Counted from the stretch's first letter, positions 1-5,477 are shown. The stretch: 5,582 nt of DNA from an uncultured Eubacteriales bacterium (GCA_902782895.1 CACZPA010000119.1:1-5582); one strand, 5' to 3'. Notes: generated from the sequence alone by a model not told the origin. Numbers and translations: made by a program.

Positions 1-470
1 AAGTAGTTGAGCAAAGCATACAGGAGCATCGCCGCGATTCCAACGAGCCACAGTCTGGATGCGGCCTCCCATACGACCTGCATCGGATTGACGCTGGCTT
101 CCGGTCTCGGCGTCAGCGAAGCCGGGCTTGTCGGATGGGAGCTCTCTGCATGAGAACTCTCCGCATGATCCGGCGCCGGATTGTCCGCATTTGCTGAATT
201 AAAGGCGTTATCGATAAAAGAAATCCCCGTATCGATGGCTGAATTACCGGACAAGGCGATATCCGCCGGAATCGGCCTGCTGCTCGGAATCAGGCTCACA
301 GCGCTCTGCAGTGAGAACGGCAGAATCAGCCTGACCGCGACAAAAGTCCACAACAAACAGATGATCCTCCGCGGGGCTCTCTTCAGCAGCCACCGCGAGA
401 CCATCACAGCGAGAATCAGCCAGCCGGCTGTCAGGCTCATGTTCAGGACTTTTACGAACAACGTGCTCAT
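1..470 (-). CDS. BlaR1/MecR1-like M56-family membrane sensor, N-terminal part (cut by left window edge)
   Basis: This reading frame starts at the ATG at 470 and stays open to the window edge, giving 156 codons with no stop. The translation begins MSTLFVKVLNMSLTAGWLIL and has hydrophobic helices at about residues 10-29 and 36-52 (ICLLWTFVAVRLILPFSL), then a long polar Ser/Ala/His/Pro linker (about 62-130, with a short HAESS repeat). A third hydrophobic segment follows at about 140-156 (WLVGIAAMLLYALL). The MSLTAG...KRAPRRI-CLLW...VRL-LPFS pattern is typical of the N-terminus of BlaR1/M56 antirepressors. In that family a membrane zinc protease responds to an extracellular beta-lactam or cell-wall signal and leads to loss of the BlaI repressor. 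The HEXXH protease motif and any sensor domain would lie beyond the edge, so the ligand cannot be judged. It starts 2 bp after the blaI stop with only a weak purine-rich RBS, so it is probably translationally coupled to blaI. Confidence 0.85.
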   Translation of the reverse strand, partial: MSTLFVKVLNMSLTAGWLILAVMVSRWLLKRAPRRIICLLWTFVAVRLILPFSLQSAVSLIPSSRPIPADIALSGNSAIDTGISFIDNAFNSANADNPAPDHAESSHAESSHPTSPASLTPRPEASVNPMQVVWEAASRLWLVGIAAMLLYALLNY

Positions 471-472
471 TC

Positions 473-835
473 TCAACTCTCTTTCTCATAGGCGTCGATC
501 ATCTTCCGGATCTCCGCCGCCTCCTCTGCTGTAAGCTTTTTTGTGGAAACAAACGCGGCAATGAAGGACGGCAGGGATCCCTGATACGACTCCTCCACGA
601 TCTGCGCGCTCTTGGACGCATAGAAATCCTTCCGGGACACCAGCGACGTTACGGTCCCTTTGACATTCTGCAGCAGCTCTTTCTCACAAAGCCTGCGCAG
701 AACCGTATATGTCGTCGATTTTTTCCAGTTCAGCTCTTTCTCGCAGATACGGACAAGCTCTCCGGAAGCGACCGGCTCATGCGCCCACACGATATCCGCA
801 AACCGTTCCTCCAAACTGCCAAGTTCGTTTTTCAT
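473..835 (-). CDS. blaI: BlaI/MecI/CopY-family transcriptional repressor
   Basis: This is a 120-residue protein, the usual length of the family. Residues about 5-70 form the winged helix: LGSLEERFADIVWAHEP is the standard start, KKSTTYTVLRRLCEKELL holds the recognition helix, and the wing is around GTVTSLVSRKDFYA. The C-terminal part (about 75-118) is the helical dimerisation region. In BlaI/MecI the paired sensor triggers cleavage at an Asn-Phe bond in this C-terminal region. Here the aligned position appears to be Ala94-Phe95 in SFIAAFVS, so cleavage specificity may differ. The ATG at 835 has AAGGAG eight bases upstream (844-849). The gene is the first of a two-gene unit with the BlaR1-like gene, and dyads typical of BlaI operators lie over its promoter, which suggests autoregulation. 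The symbol reflects the family; the true regulon (beta-lactam, cell-wall or copper) is not shown by the sequence. Confidence 0.9.
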   Translation of the reverse strand: MKNELGSLEERFADIVWAHEPVASGELVRICEKELNWKKSTTYTVLRRLCEKELLQNVKGTVTSLVSRKDFYASKSAQIVEESYQGSLPSFIAAFVSTKKLTAEEAAEIRKMIDAYEKES

Positions 836-865
836 TATTGTTTCTCCTTGTTAAGCGCTAAGTGT

Positions 866-903
866 TACAGCCGTAGACTTTGATTATAGTCTACCATTGT
901 AGA
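866..903. promoter_or_regulatory. Probable BlaI operator: two TAC...GTA dyads
   Basis: Two dyads resemble the family's TACAnnTGTA core. One is TCTACCATTGTAGA (890-903), with 5-bp perfect arms, lying between the -35 and the -10. The other is TACAGCCGTA (866-875), close to the predicted transcription start. Each has one mismatch to the core, and their centres are 26 bp apart. In addition the half-sites GTAGACT (873-879) and AGTCTAC (888-894) form a 22-bp inverted repeat across the -10. A repressor bound here would block RNA polymerase. The family assignment of the sites is inferred from their position upstream of blaI. Confidence 0.65.
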
Positions 904-916
904 TCAGCTCTGTCAA
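883..916 (-). promoter_or_regulatory. Promoter of blaI-blaR1
   Basis: On the minus strand a perfect -35 TTGACA (911-916) is followed after 17 bp by TAGACT (888-893). A perfect TATAAT (883-888) lies 5 bp further on, but at a 22-bp spacing that is too long for this -35. TAGACT is therefore the better -10 by spacing and TATAAT the better one by sequence. The leader then runs to the AAGGAG at 844-849. Confidence 0.7.
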
Positions 917-945
917 GTCCTTCTTCAAAAAAAATTGGGAAAGCC

Positions 946-981
946 AAACAAAAAAGCTGTGAAAGAACGAGCTTTCACAGC
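946..981 (-). terminator. Rho-independent terminator of the phosphofructokinase gene
   Basis: GCTGTGAAAG (956-965) and CTTTCACAGC (972-981) form a perfect 10-bp stem with a 6-base loop. Read on the minus strand it is followed by TTTTTTGTTT (955-946). It lies about 50 bp after the stop codon of the phosphofructokinase gene at 1031. There is no T-tract on the plus-strand side, so it acts in one direction and also separates this gene from the blaI promoter. Confidence 0.88.
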
Positions 982-1030
982 CATTTGTCGTTAGTTTTAT
1001 ACGGATGCTGTTTGTGTGATCCGTCCCGGA

Positions 1031-2293
1031 TTACATCATCATCGGATTCCAGTCCTGCTGCTTTTTCTCCCGGAAGAAAGCGTGGCGCGGCAGGCCGTCG
1101 ACCATGATCGGCGGGAGATCCGCCTGGATCAGCGGGCGGACGTAGCGCAGGAATTCCGGATCCACGTTCATGTTGTACGGATCGATCCACTCCTGCGGGA
1201 TCGGTCTGGACTGTCCCGCTACATCGCGCAGACTGCACAGTCCGGTCGCGCACTGATACGGATCCTGCAGCAAACGCTCCAGCGTGACCATCTTGCCTGT
1301 TTCGCCGTCAAACGCCGCGCGCACAGCAGCTCCGCCGACCTGGAACGCTTCCGTCATGTCCACGCGGGACACAATGTGGGATGCGCAACGCTGCATGCTG
1401 TTAAAGCCAACCGCGCGTGCCTCGCAGCCGTATCTCTCGATAATGCGGTCGACCAGATACTGCGCGGTTCCCGACAGTGACGGATTGCCGAACGCGTCAT
1501 AGAAAAGCGTCGGCTTGGCGAGCTCGCAGACATAACGACCATCCGCCAGCTTCACGCCATCCGCAACGACCACAAGCACGGCCTTTTTCTCCTTGCGGAG
1601 CTGTCCGACCCGGTCCAGGAAATCCTCGATATCCATCGGCAGTTCCGGCAGATAGATCAGATCCGGTCCATCACAGTCCTCGCCTTTCGCAAGGGCAGCC
1701 GCGCCGGCCAGCCAGCCGCTCCCGCGGCCGCGGACTTCCAGAACCGTTACCATGCCGGAATCATAGACGTATCCGTCCCGAATGAGCTCCTTTGTAATCG
1801 TTCCGATATACTTGGCCGCGCTGCCGTAACCCGGCGCGTGATCCGTCACCATCAGGTCGTTATCGGTCGTCTTGGGAATGCCGATAAAAGAGATCGGCGC
1901 GCCGATCTTCTCCGCGTACTGTGACAGCTTATAGACCGTATCCATGGAATCGTTTCCGCCGATATAGAAGAAATTGCGGATGCCGTATTTGTACAGCGTC
2001 TCAAAGACGTGGTTGTAGATCACGTCGTTCTCGCCGATCTCGGGCAGCTTGTAGCGGCAGGATCCAAGATACGCGGACGGCGTCCTCTTAAAGAGCTCGA
2101 TGTCCAGATCGTCCCGGATATGCTCTGACAGATCCACGATACTCTCCTTCAGCAGGCCGCTGATACCGTTCTTCATGCCATAGATCTCGCTGCCGTGCCC
2201 CAGGTCAAAAGCCGTCTTGTACACGCCGACAAGGCTTGAATTCATTACAGCTGTCGGACCGCCCGACTGTCCGACGATCACATTACCGATCAT
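1031..2293 (-). CDS. 6-phosphofructokinase, probably PPi-dependent (diphosphate--fructose-6-phosphate 1-phosphotransferase)
   Basis: This 420-residue PfkA-fold enzyme would phosphorylate fructose 6-phosphate to fructose 1,6-bisphosphate in the cytosol. The N-terminal GQSGGPTAVMNSS (8-20) is the phosphate-binding glycine loop. GGNDS (112-116) puts Asp115 where ATP-dependent enzymes have Gly104 (E. coli numbering). PKTTDND (140-146) has Lys141 where ATP enzymes have Gly124, with Asp144 as the catalytic base. Asp and Lys at these two positions are the accepted marks of PPi use, so PPi is the likely phosphoryl donor. EVRGRGSGWLAG (186-197) and LPELP (215-219) are fructose-6-phosphate-side motifs. 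The length fits the roughly 400-420-residue PPi-type group rather than the 320-residue bacterial ATP enzyme. The start at 2293 was chosen because GGAGGGG lies 7 bases upstream; an upstream extension to 2377 crosses the promoter and is untypical. The gene appears monocistronic, between its own promoter and terminator. Donor specificity remains an inference from residues. Confidence 0.9.
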   Translation of the reverse strand: MIGNVIVGQSGGPTAVMNSSLVGVYKTAFDLGHGSEIYGMKNGISGLLKESIVDLSEHIRDDLDIELFKRTPSAYLGSCRYKLPEIGENDVIYNHVFETLYKYGIRNFFYIGGNDSMDTVYKLSQYAEKIGAPISFIGIPKTTDNDLMVTDHAPGYGSAAKYIGTITKELIRDGYVYDSGMVTVLEVRGRGSGWLAGAAALAKGEDCDGPDLIYLPELPMDIEDFLDRVGQLRKEKKAVLVVVADGVKLADGRYVCELAKPTLFYDAFGNPSLSGTAQYLVDRIIERYGCEARAVGFNSMQRCASHIVSRVDMTEAFQVGGAAVRAAFDGETGKMVTLERLLQDPYQCATGLCSLRDVAGQSRPIPQEWIDPYNMNVDPEFLRYVRPLIQADLPPIMVDGLPRHAFFREKKQQDWNPMMM

Positions 2294-2321
2294 AATTAAT
2301 CCCCTCCGTATTAAATTACAA

Positions 2322-2371
2322 TAACAAAAACACCGTTTCGTTGGTCTTATCTTACCATAGAAACGGCGTTT
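2322..2371 (-). terminator. Probable terminator of the small-protein/BNR/phosphoesterase operon
   Basis: Outer arms at 2328-2339 and 2360-2371 pair over 12 bp (AAACGCCGTTTC with GAAACGGTGTTT on the minus strand, with one G-U wobble). A nested 4-bp stem TGGT/ACCA (2342-2345 with 2354-2357) caps it. On the minus strand the stem runs into a T-rich tract, TTTTTGTTATTG. It begins about 90 bp after the phosphoesterase stop. An alternative reading is an operator for the overlapping phosphofructokinase promoter. Confidence 0.55.
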
Positions 2372-2377
2372 TGACAA
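2349..2377 (-). promoter_or_regulatory. Probable promoter of the phosphofructokinase gene
   Basis: TTGTCA (2372-2377) and TAAGAT (2349-2354), read on the minus strand, are 17 bp apart. The predicted start near 2341 gives a leader of roughly 48 bases containing GGAGGGG (2302-2308). The -10 box lies inside the loop of the hairpin described at 2322-2371. The match to consensus is moderate. Confidence 0.5.
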
Positions 2378-2462
2378 GCGTCAATTGTATTTTTTCAAAA
2401 TGCGTCATGCCAGTCGACTGTGTGTCGCGCCCGCGCGCGCTTCATGCCCGGCGGCTGAATGC

Positions 2463-3341
2463 TCACGCCGAATGGCTGCCGAGCACTGTAAGGACCACTT
2501 CGGGACGGATCCCGAGTCTCGGCCCTCCCAGCCCTGTACCAACAACCTCCACCGTATGCCCTTCGCGGTACAGCCCGCGTGTGTACTTCGGGAAAAATCC
2601 CTGGTCCGGCGCAATCAGCGATCTGTCCCCGCCAAGCCGTATCAGCCCGCCGTGCGCGTGCCCGCTGAAGACCAGATCCACACCGCACCGTGCGCAATAC
2701 GGCAGCGCCTCGGGCTTATGATTCATCAGAATCGTGTACTCATTATTACGCGGCAGGAAATCCCGCAGCCGATCCTCCACATAATCCGGATCGCCGTCGA
2801 TCCTTCGCAGCATGCCGTCCGCTGGTCCGCTGTCCATCCCCGCCAGACGGATCACGGGAACCATTTTGTCCTCCGTCTCAGATCCGTCCCGCGCGATCCG
2901 CACGGACTCGCCCCGCAGGAGCCGCACCGGGCTGTTTTCGATATCTTTAAGGATCATCATAAACCGGTCCGACACGATCTCGTGATTGCCGAGAATCGCA
3001 TAGGACGGTGCGATCGCGTCCATTGCTTTGTACAGCTCGCGCGCCGCGTCCCGGCAGGTTCCATCGTAATTGTCGGTCACCATGTCGCCCGTGATCAGGA
3101 TCAGATCCGGCCGCAGCTTCCGGACACACGCGGCAAGATCCGCCTGCTCCGGTCCGAACATCCGCCCGTGCAGATCCGTGATCTGTACGATTCTAAAGCC
3201 GTCAAAAGCCTCCGGCACGCGGGCCGAAGCGACACGGTACCGGCTCACCCGCAGCTGCTGCGCCCAGGGCGTATAATTCCACAGATTCAGGACCGCGCTT
3301 GCGGCCTTGTGTATCACCGCGCCGATCATGCTCCCGCTCAT
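2463..3341 (-). CDS. Calcineurin-like metallophosphoesterase (YkuE/YaeI/LpxG-type)
   Basis: This 292-residue protein has the complete dimetal phosphoesterase motif set: ITDLHG (Asp56, His58), ITGDMVTD (Asp86), LGNHE (Asn119, His120), MNHKPE (His208) and SGHAHGG (His228, His230). The C-terminal GTGLGGPRLGIRPEVVL matches the ending seen in the YkuE/YaeI/LpxG branch, whose members act on phosphoester or pyrophosphate bonds, in some cases in lipid-linked substrates. No strong N-terminal membrane helix is seen (residues 5-22 are only mildly hydrophobic), unlike many relatives. The start at 3341 was chosen because its ATG overlaps the upstream stop in ATGA; a GTG at 3383 would add 14 residues over the upstream gene. 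It is the last gene of a three-gene coupled operon with a BNR-fold protein and a small membrane protein. The substrate cannot be told from the sequence. Confidence 0.88.
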   Translation of the reverse strand: MSGSMIGAVIHKAASAVLNLWNYTPWAQQLRVSRYRVASARVPEAFDGFRIVQITDLHGRMFGPEQADLAACVRKLRPDLILITGDMVTDNYDGTCRDAARELYKAMDAIAPSYAILGNHEIVSDRFMMILKDIENSPVRLLRGESVRIARDGSETEDKMVPVIRLAGMDSGPADGMLRRIDGDPDYVEDRLRDFLPRNNEYTILMNHKPEALPYCARCGVDLVFSGHAHGGLIRLGGDRSLIAPDQGFFPKYTRGLYREGHTVEVVGTGLGGPRLGIRPEVVLTVLGSHSA

Positions 3342-4324
3342 AGCATCACCAGATGCCAGAACGAGATCGTCTGCCTTTTCCACGTATAGGTAATATAGAC
3401 GTCCTTGCCCCTCGCGATGACCGCCGGATAGGCAAATGTCGAATCCCGCTGCTTCTCCTCCGCCGGATAGTGATCCAGATACTGATCCTTCTCCCAGGTC
3501 TGCCCGTTATCGGACGAAACGGTAAAACAGATCGGAGTCCGCACGGCCCAGTTGCCCGGGACCGGATTATACACGAGCAGAAGCCGCCCGTCGTCGAGTC
3601 TCGTCAGATCGATGCCACTGTTGTTATTCGGAAGCGCGATCGGGACCGCCTCTGTGAAGGTCCGTCCCATATCCGCCGATACCGCGTGATAGATCTGTCC
3701 CTCTGTGCTGCGTGTATACATGTGCACGAGATGCGCGTCATCCTCCCAGAGCGTCGGCTGGATGATGCCTTTACCCTGCAGTTTGCTGTGATCAAGGGGC
3801 ACAAACGGGCTCCTCGTCCAGGTATGTCCGTTGTCCTCGGACCGGTCGACAAAACAGTCCCAGCTCGTCTCGGTCTCGATCGAGGCCGGTGCGAGGATCG
3901 CTTCGTCAGACAGTCTGATGCATTTATTCTTGACCGGGCCGCGTCCGCCGACATCACCGGGCACAAGCTCTTGCGGCTCGCTCCAGGTCCGTCCCCCGTC
4001 CGTTGACTCCGCGTAGAACGTCTGCCAGCACGGGATCGGTTTGCCCGCCTTATAATACAAAACAAGCCGGTCACCGGCATCAAATAAGACCGGATTCCAG
4101 CAGGGAACCCCCTCTGCGTCCGCTATCTTACGCTGCGGCTCCCAGCGGCCGTCCACATAACGGCTGCTCCAGATCGCCACATCGTCATTACCTTCCTTGG
4201 TACCGCCAAACCACGCCGCGACAAGCATCCCGTCGGGGAGCGCTTCGATCGTGGACGCGTGTGCCTCGAGATACAACTCCTCCGGCGGATAGATGTGCTG
4301 ATGCGCTGCTATATAGTATTTCAT
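3338..4324 (-). CDS. Sialidase-fold (BNR/Asp-box, BNR_2-like) protein, cytosolic, substrate unknown
   Basis: This 328-residue beta-propeller protein has four Asp boxes: STDGGRTW (107-114), SEDNGHTW (162-169), a degenerate SADMGRTF (216-223) and SSDNGQTW (270-277). It also has the family's conserved stretches HASTIEALPDG (22-32), AAWFGGTKEGNDD (36-48), GDVGGRGPVKNK (123-134), GIIQPTLWE (186-194), LPNNNSGIDL (231-240) and the YTWKR ending (313-317). These place it in the exo-alpha-sialidase-like BNR_2 group that is often labelled sialidase. However, there is no signal peptide, and I cannot find the (F/Y)RIP motif of secreted GH33 sialidases near the N-terminus. A true sialidase role is therefore doubtful; hydrolysis or lysis of an imported sugar is possible. 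The start at 4324 overlaps the stop of the upstream small gene (ATGA), and its own stop overlaps the phosphoesterase start in the same way. The in-frame extension to 4486 has no family similarity. Confidence 0.85.
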   Translation of the reverse strand: MKYYIAAHQHIYPPEELYLEAHASTIEALPDGMLVAAWFGGTKEGNDDVAIWSSRYVDGRWEPQRKIADAEGVPCWNPVLFDAGDRLVLYYKAGKPIPCWQTFYAESTDGGRTWSEPQELVPGDVGGRGPVKNKCIRLSDEAILAPASIETETSWDCFVDRSEDNGHTWTRSPFVPLDHSKLQGKGIIQPTLWEDDAHLVHMYTRSTEGQIYHAVSADMGRTFTEAVPIALPNNNSGIDLTRLDDGRLLLVYNPVPGNWAVRTPICFTVSSDNGQTWEKDQYLDHYPAEEKQRDSTFAYPAVIARGKDVYITYTWKRQTISFWHLVML

Positions 4325-4476
4325 GGAATCATACTGTTGATCTGCTCTGCCAGATTCTCTCCGACTTCTCCAAAGAGAAGCGTGTAACCGAAATACGCGA
4401 CAACGACGGCTAAAGCGGCAAGTGCCAGACACAGCACAAGCTCCATCAGATATTTGCGGATCACTTCTTTCTTCAT
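4321..4476 (-). CDS. Small single-span membrane protein (51 residues), first gene of the operon
   Basis: This is a short ORF that is easily missed. It starts MKKEVIRKYL with positively charged residues. Residues about 11-35 (MELVLCLALAALAVVVAYFG and onwards) form one strongly hydrophobic helix, and the polar tail ends EQINSMIP. The positive-inside rule suggests N-in, C-out. Support for it being real: a GGAGG lies upstream (4488-4492, spacing 11, a little long), a perfect consensus promoter sits about 30 bases before the start, and its stop overlaps the ATG of the BNR gene in an ATGA junction identical to the next junction. I do not recognise a family. It could anchor or regulate the downstream enzymes, or serve as a coupling leader peptide; neither is shown. 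Confidence 0.75.
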   Translation of the reverse strand: MKKEVIRKYLMELVLCLALAALAVVVAYFGYTLLFGEVGENLAEQINSMIP

Positions 4477-4513
4477 CCCGCGTCAAGCCTCCGTTTCCCT
4501 ACATGATAAACCG

Positions 4514-4542
4514 ATTATACAGGCAGAAAGCTCAATTGTCAA
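4514..4542 (-). promoter_or_regulatory. Consensus promoter of the small-protein/BNR/phosphoesterase operon
   Basis: On the minus strand a perfect TTGACA (4537-4542) and a perfect TATAAT (4514-4519) are exactly 17 bp apart. Transcription would begin near 4507, leaving a leader of about 30 bases that contains the GGAGG at 4488-4492. This supports the 51-residue gene as the first gene of the unit. Confidence 0.88.
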
Positions 4543-4561
4543 GCCATCCGCAAGCTTGACA
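4537..4561. repeat. Inverted repeat joining the two divergent -35 boxes
   Basis: TGTCAAGC (4537-4544) and GCTTGACA (4554-4561) are perfect 8-bp arms around a 9-bp spacer. Six bases of each arm are the -35 boxes of the two opposite promoters. The other two (GC) extend the symmetry beyond what the promoters require, so a shared operator is possible but not proven. Confidence 0.6.
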
Positions 4562-4584
4562 TTCTGACATAACGATGCTATAAT
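4556..4584 (+). promoter_or_regulatory. Consensus promoter of the E2-like acyltransferase gene
   Basis: A perfect TTGACA (4556-4561) and a perfect TATAAT (4579-4584) are 17 bp apart, with TGC just before the -10 giving an extended -10 (TGn). The predicted start near 4591 gives a leader of about 29 bases carrying GGGAGG (4605-4610). By sequence this should be a very strong housekeeping promoter. Confidence 0.9.
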
Positions 4585-4619
4585 TTTAGAATATCTATAC
4601 ACATGGGAGGGCTACCATT

Positions 4620-5477
4620 ATGTTCGGAAAAAGGCCTGATGGACGATTGCTTAAAAAACTGGATCCTTTCGACCGTATCATCCCTTATATTATGAAGGAA
4701 CGCAGTGATTCGATGGTCATGTATGAGGACTCCTTCGAATGCACCGCGATGGATGAATATATCCGCACCTGGCGTGCGCAGGGGCTTCCCTTGTCCTATA
4801 TGCACATTCTGATCGCGGCGACGGTCCGGATTCTGGCGATTCGTCCCAAGCTGAACCGTTTCGTCATGAATGGCAAGCTCTATGCCCGCGAAAAGATCTG
4901 GGTCAGCTTCGCGATCCACCGGAAGCTCGTCGACGGAGACGTTGAGACGACCCTCAAGCTCTGTTTTGAAGGCACGGAGACGATTCAGGAGATCGCGAAG
5001 GCGATCAACGACGCGATTGAAAAAGAGCGATTGCAGACCGAGACCAACGAGACCGACAAGGTCGCCCATCTGCTGATGAAGACGCCAAGCTTCCTCATCA
5101 AGCTCGTGATCAATTTCCTGATGTGGACCGATAAGATCAATATGCTCCCGCGCTTTGTCATGGAAGCCAGTCCCTTCCATACATCGTTCTTCCTGACCAA
5201 TCTGAAATCCCTCGGGATCAATCATATCTTCCATCACGTCTATAATTTCGGCACGACGGGGCTTTTCCTCGCGATGGGCAAGGAGAAGACGATCCCCGTC
5301 TACCGCAGCGGGGCTTTTGTCCCGGTTAAATCGCTTGGCTTCGGACTCGTGGCGGACGAGCGCTGCTGCGACGGCCTGTATTTCGCCAAGGCGCTGCGGC
5401 TGTTCCGCAAGTTTCTGAATGATCCGTCCCAGCTCGAGACGCCTCTCGCGGCAAGGGTCCCGGACGACAATCTCTAA
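4620..5477 (+). CDS. Stand-alone 2-oxoacid dehydrogenase E2-like (CAT-fold) acyltransferase homologue
   Basis: This 285-residue protein corresponds to the catalytic domain of dihydrolipoyl acyltransferases (E2) and chloramphenicol acetyltransferase, without the lipoyl and E1/E3-binding domains of true E2. Recognisable parts are MHILIAATVRILAIRPKLNR (61-80, the E2 helix before the central strands), the middle segment SFFLTNLKSLGINHIFHHVYN (189-209, matching the E2 SNLG...F stretch) and the C-terminal DERCCDGLYFAKALRLFRKFL (246-266), which aligns with E2 DHRxxDG. There the catalytic histidine is replaced by Glu247, while Asp251-Gly252 are kept. Normal E2 chemistry is therefore doubtful, and the acyl donor and acceptor are unknown. 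No E1 or E3 genes are in the window. The ATG at 4620 has GGGAGG nine bases upstream and a consensus promoter. A second gene follows after 37 bp with no terminator between them, so they are probably co-transcribed. Confidence 0.82.
   Translation: MFGKRPDGRLLKKLDPFDRIIPYIMKERSDSMVMYEDSFECTAMDEYIRTWRAQGLPLSYMHILIAATVRILAIRPKLNRFVMNGKLYAREKIWVSFAIHRKLVDGDVETTLKLCFEGTETIQEIAKAINDAIEKERLQTETNETDKVAHLLMKTPSFLIKLVINFLMWTDKINMLPRFVMEASPFHTSFFLTNLKSLGINHIFHHVYNFGTTGLFLAMGKEKTIPVYRSGAFVPVKSLGFGLVADERCCDGLYFAKALRLFRKFLNDPSQLETPLAARVPDDNL

Noticed and set aside
956..981. A terminator on the plus strand at the same hairpin
   Set aside because: There is no T-run after 981 on the plus strand and no plus-strand gene to terminate.
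1016..1480. A plus-strand frame of 154 codons
   Set aside because: It lies opposite the phosphofructokinase C-terminal half and has no RBS or similarity.
2294..2377. An upstream extension of the phosphofructokinase by 28 residues
   Set aside because: The added residues are Arg/Cys-rich, overlap the promoter and hairpin, and ignore the good GGAGGGG site before 2293. The family begins at MIGNVIVGQSGG.
2405..2450. A CG-rich stretch as a possible structured RNA
   Set aside because: It is only a GC-rich run of alternating CG between the operon end and the hairpin. I could not find a stable extended fold or any known riboswitch pattern.
3342..3383. A GTG start for the phosphoesterase at 3383
   Set aside because: It would overlap the BNR gene by 46 bp without a clear RBS. 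The ATG at 3341 forms the same ATGA junction seen one gene earlier.
2385..3389. A 334-codon open frame on the plus strand
   Set aside because: It lies opposite the phosphoesterase gene, which has all metal-binding motifs. The translation is Arg/His/Pro-rich with no recognisable domain, as expected from the antisense of a GC-rich gene.
3353..4006. A 217-codon plus-strand frame
   Set aside because: It is antisense to the BNR gene and of biased composition. The Asp boxes on the minus strand settle the coding strand.
4325..4486. A 54-residue N-terminal extension of the BNR protein
   Set aside because: It is Arg/Ser-rich, unlike the family, and would begin at a TTG. The other frame encodes the hydrophobic 51-residue protein, and the ATGA overlap explains the start at 4324.
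4578..5237. A 219-codon minus-strand frame
   Set aside because: It is antisense to the E2-like gene, has no recognisable domain, and would start inside that gene and run out through its promoter.
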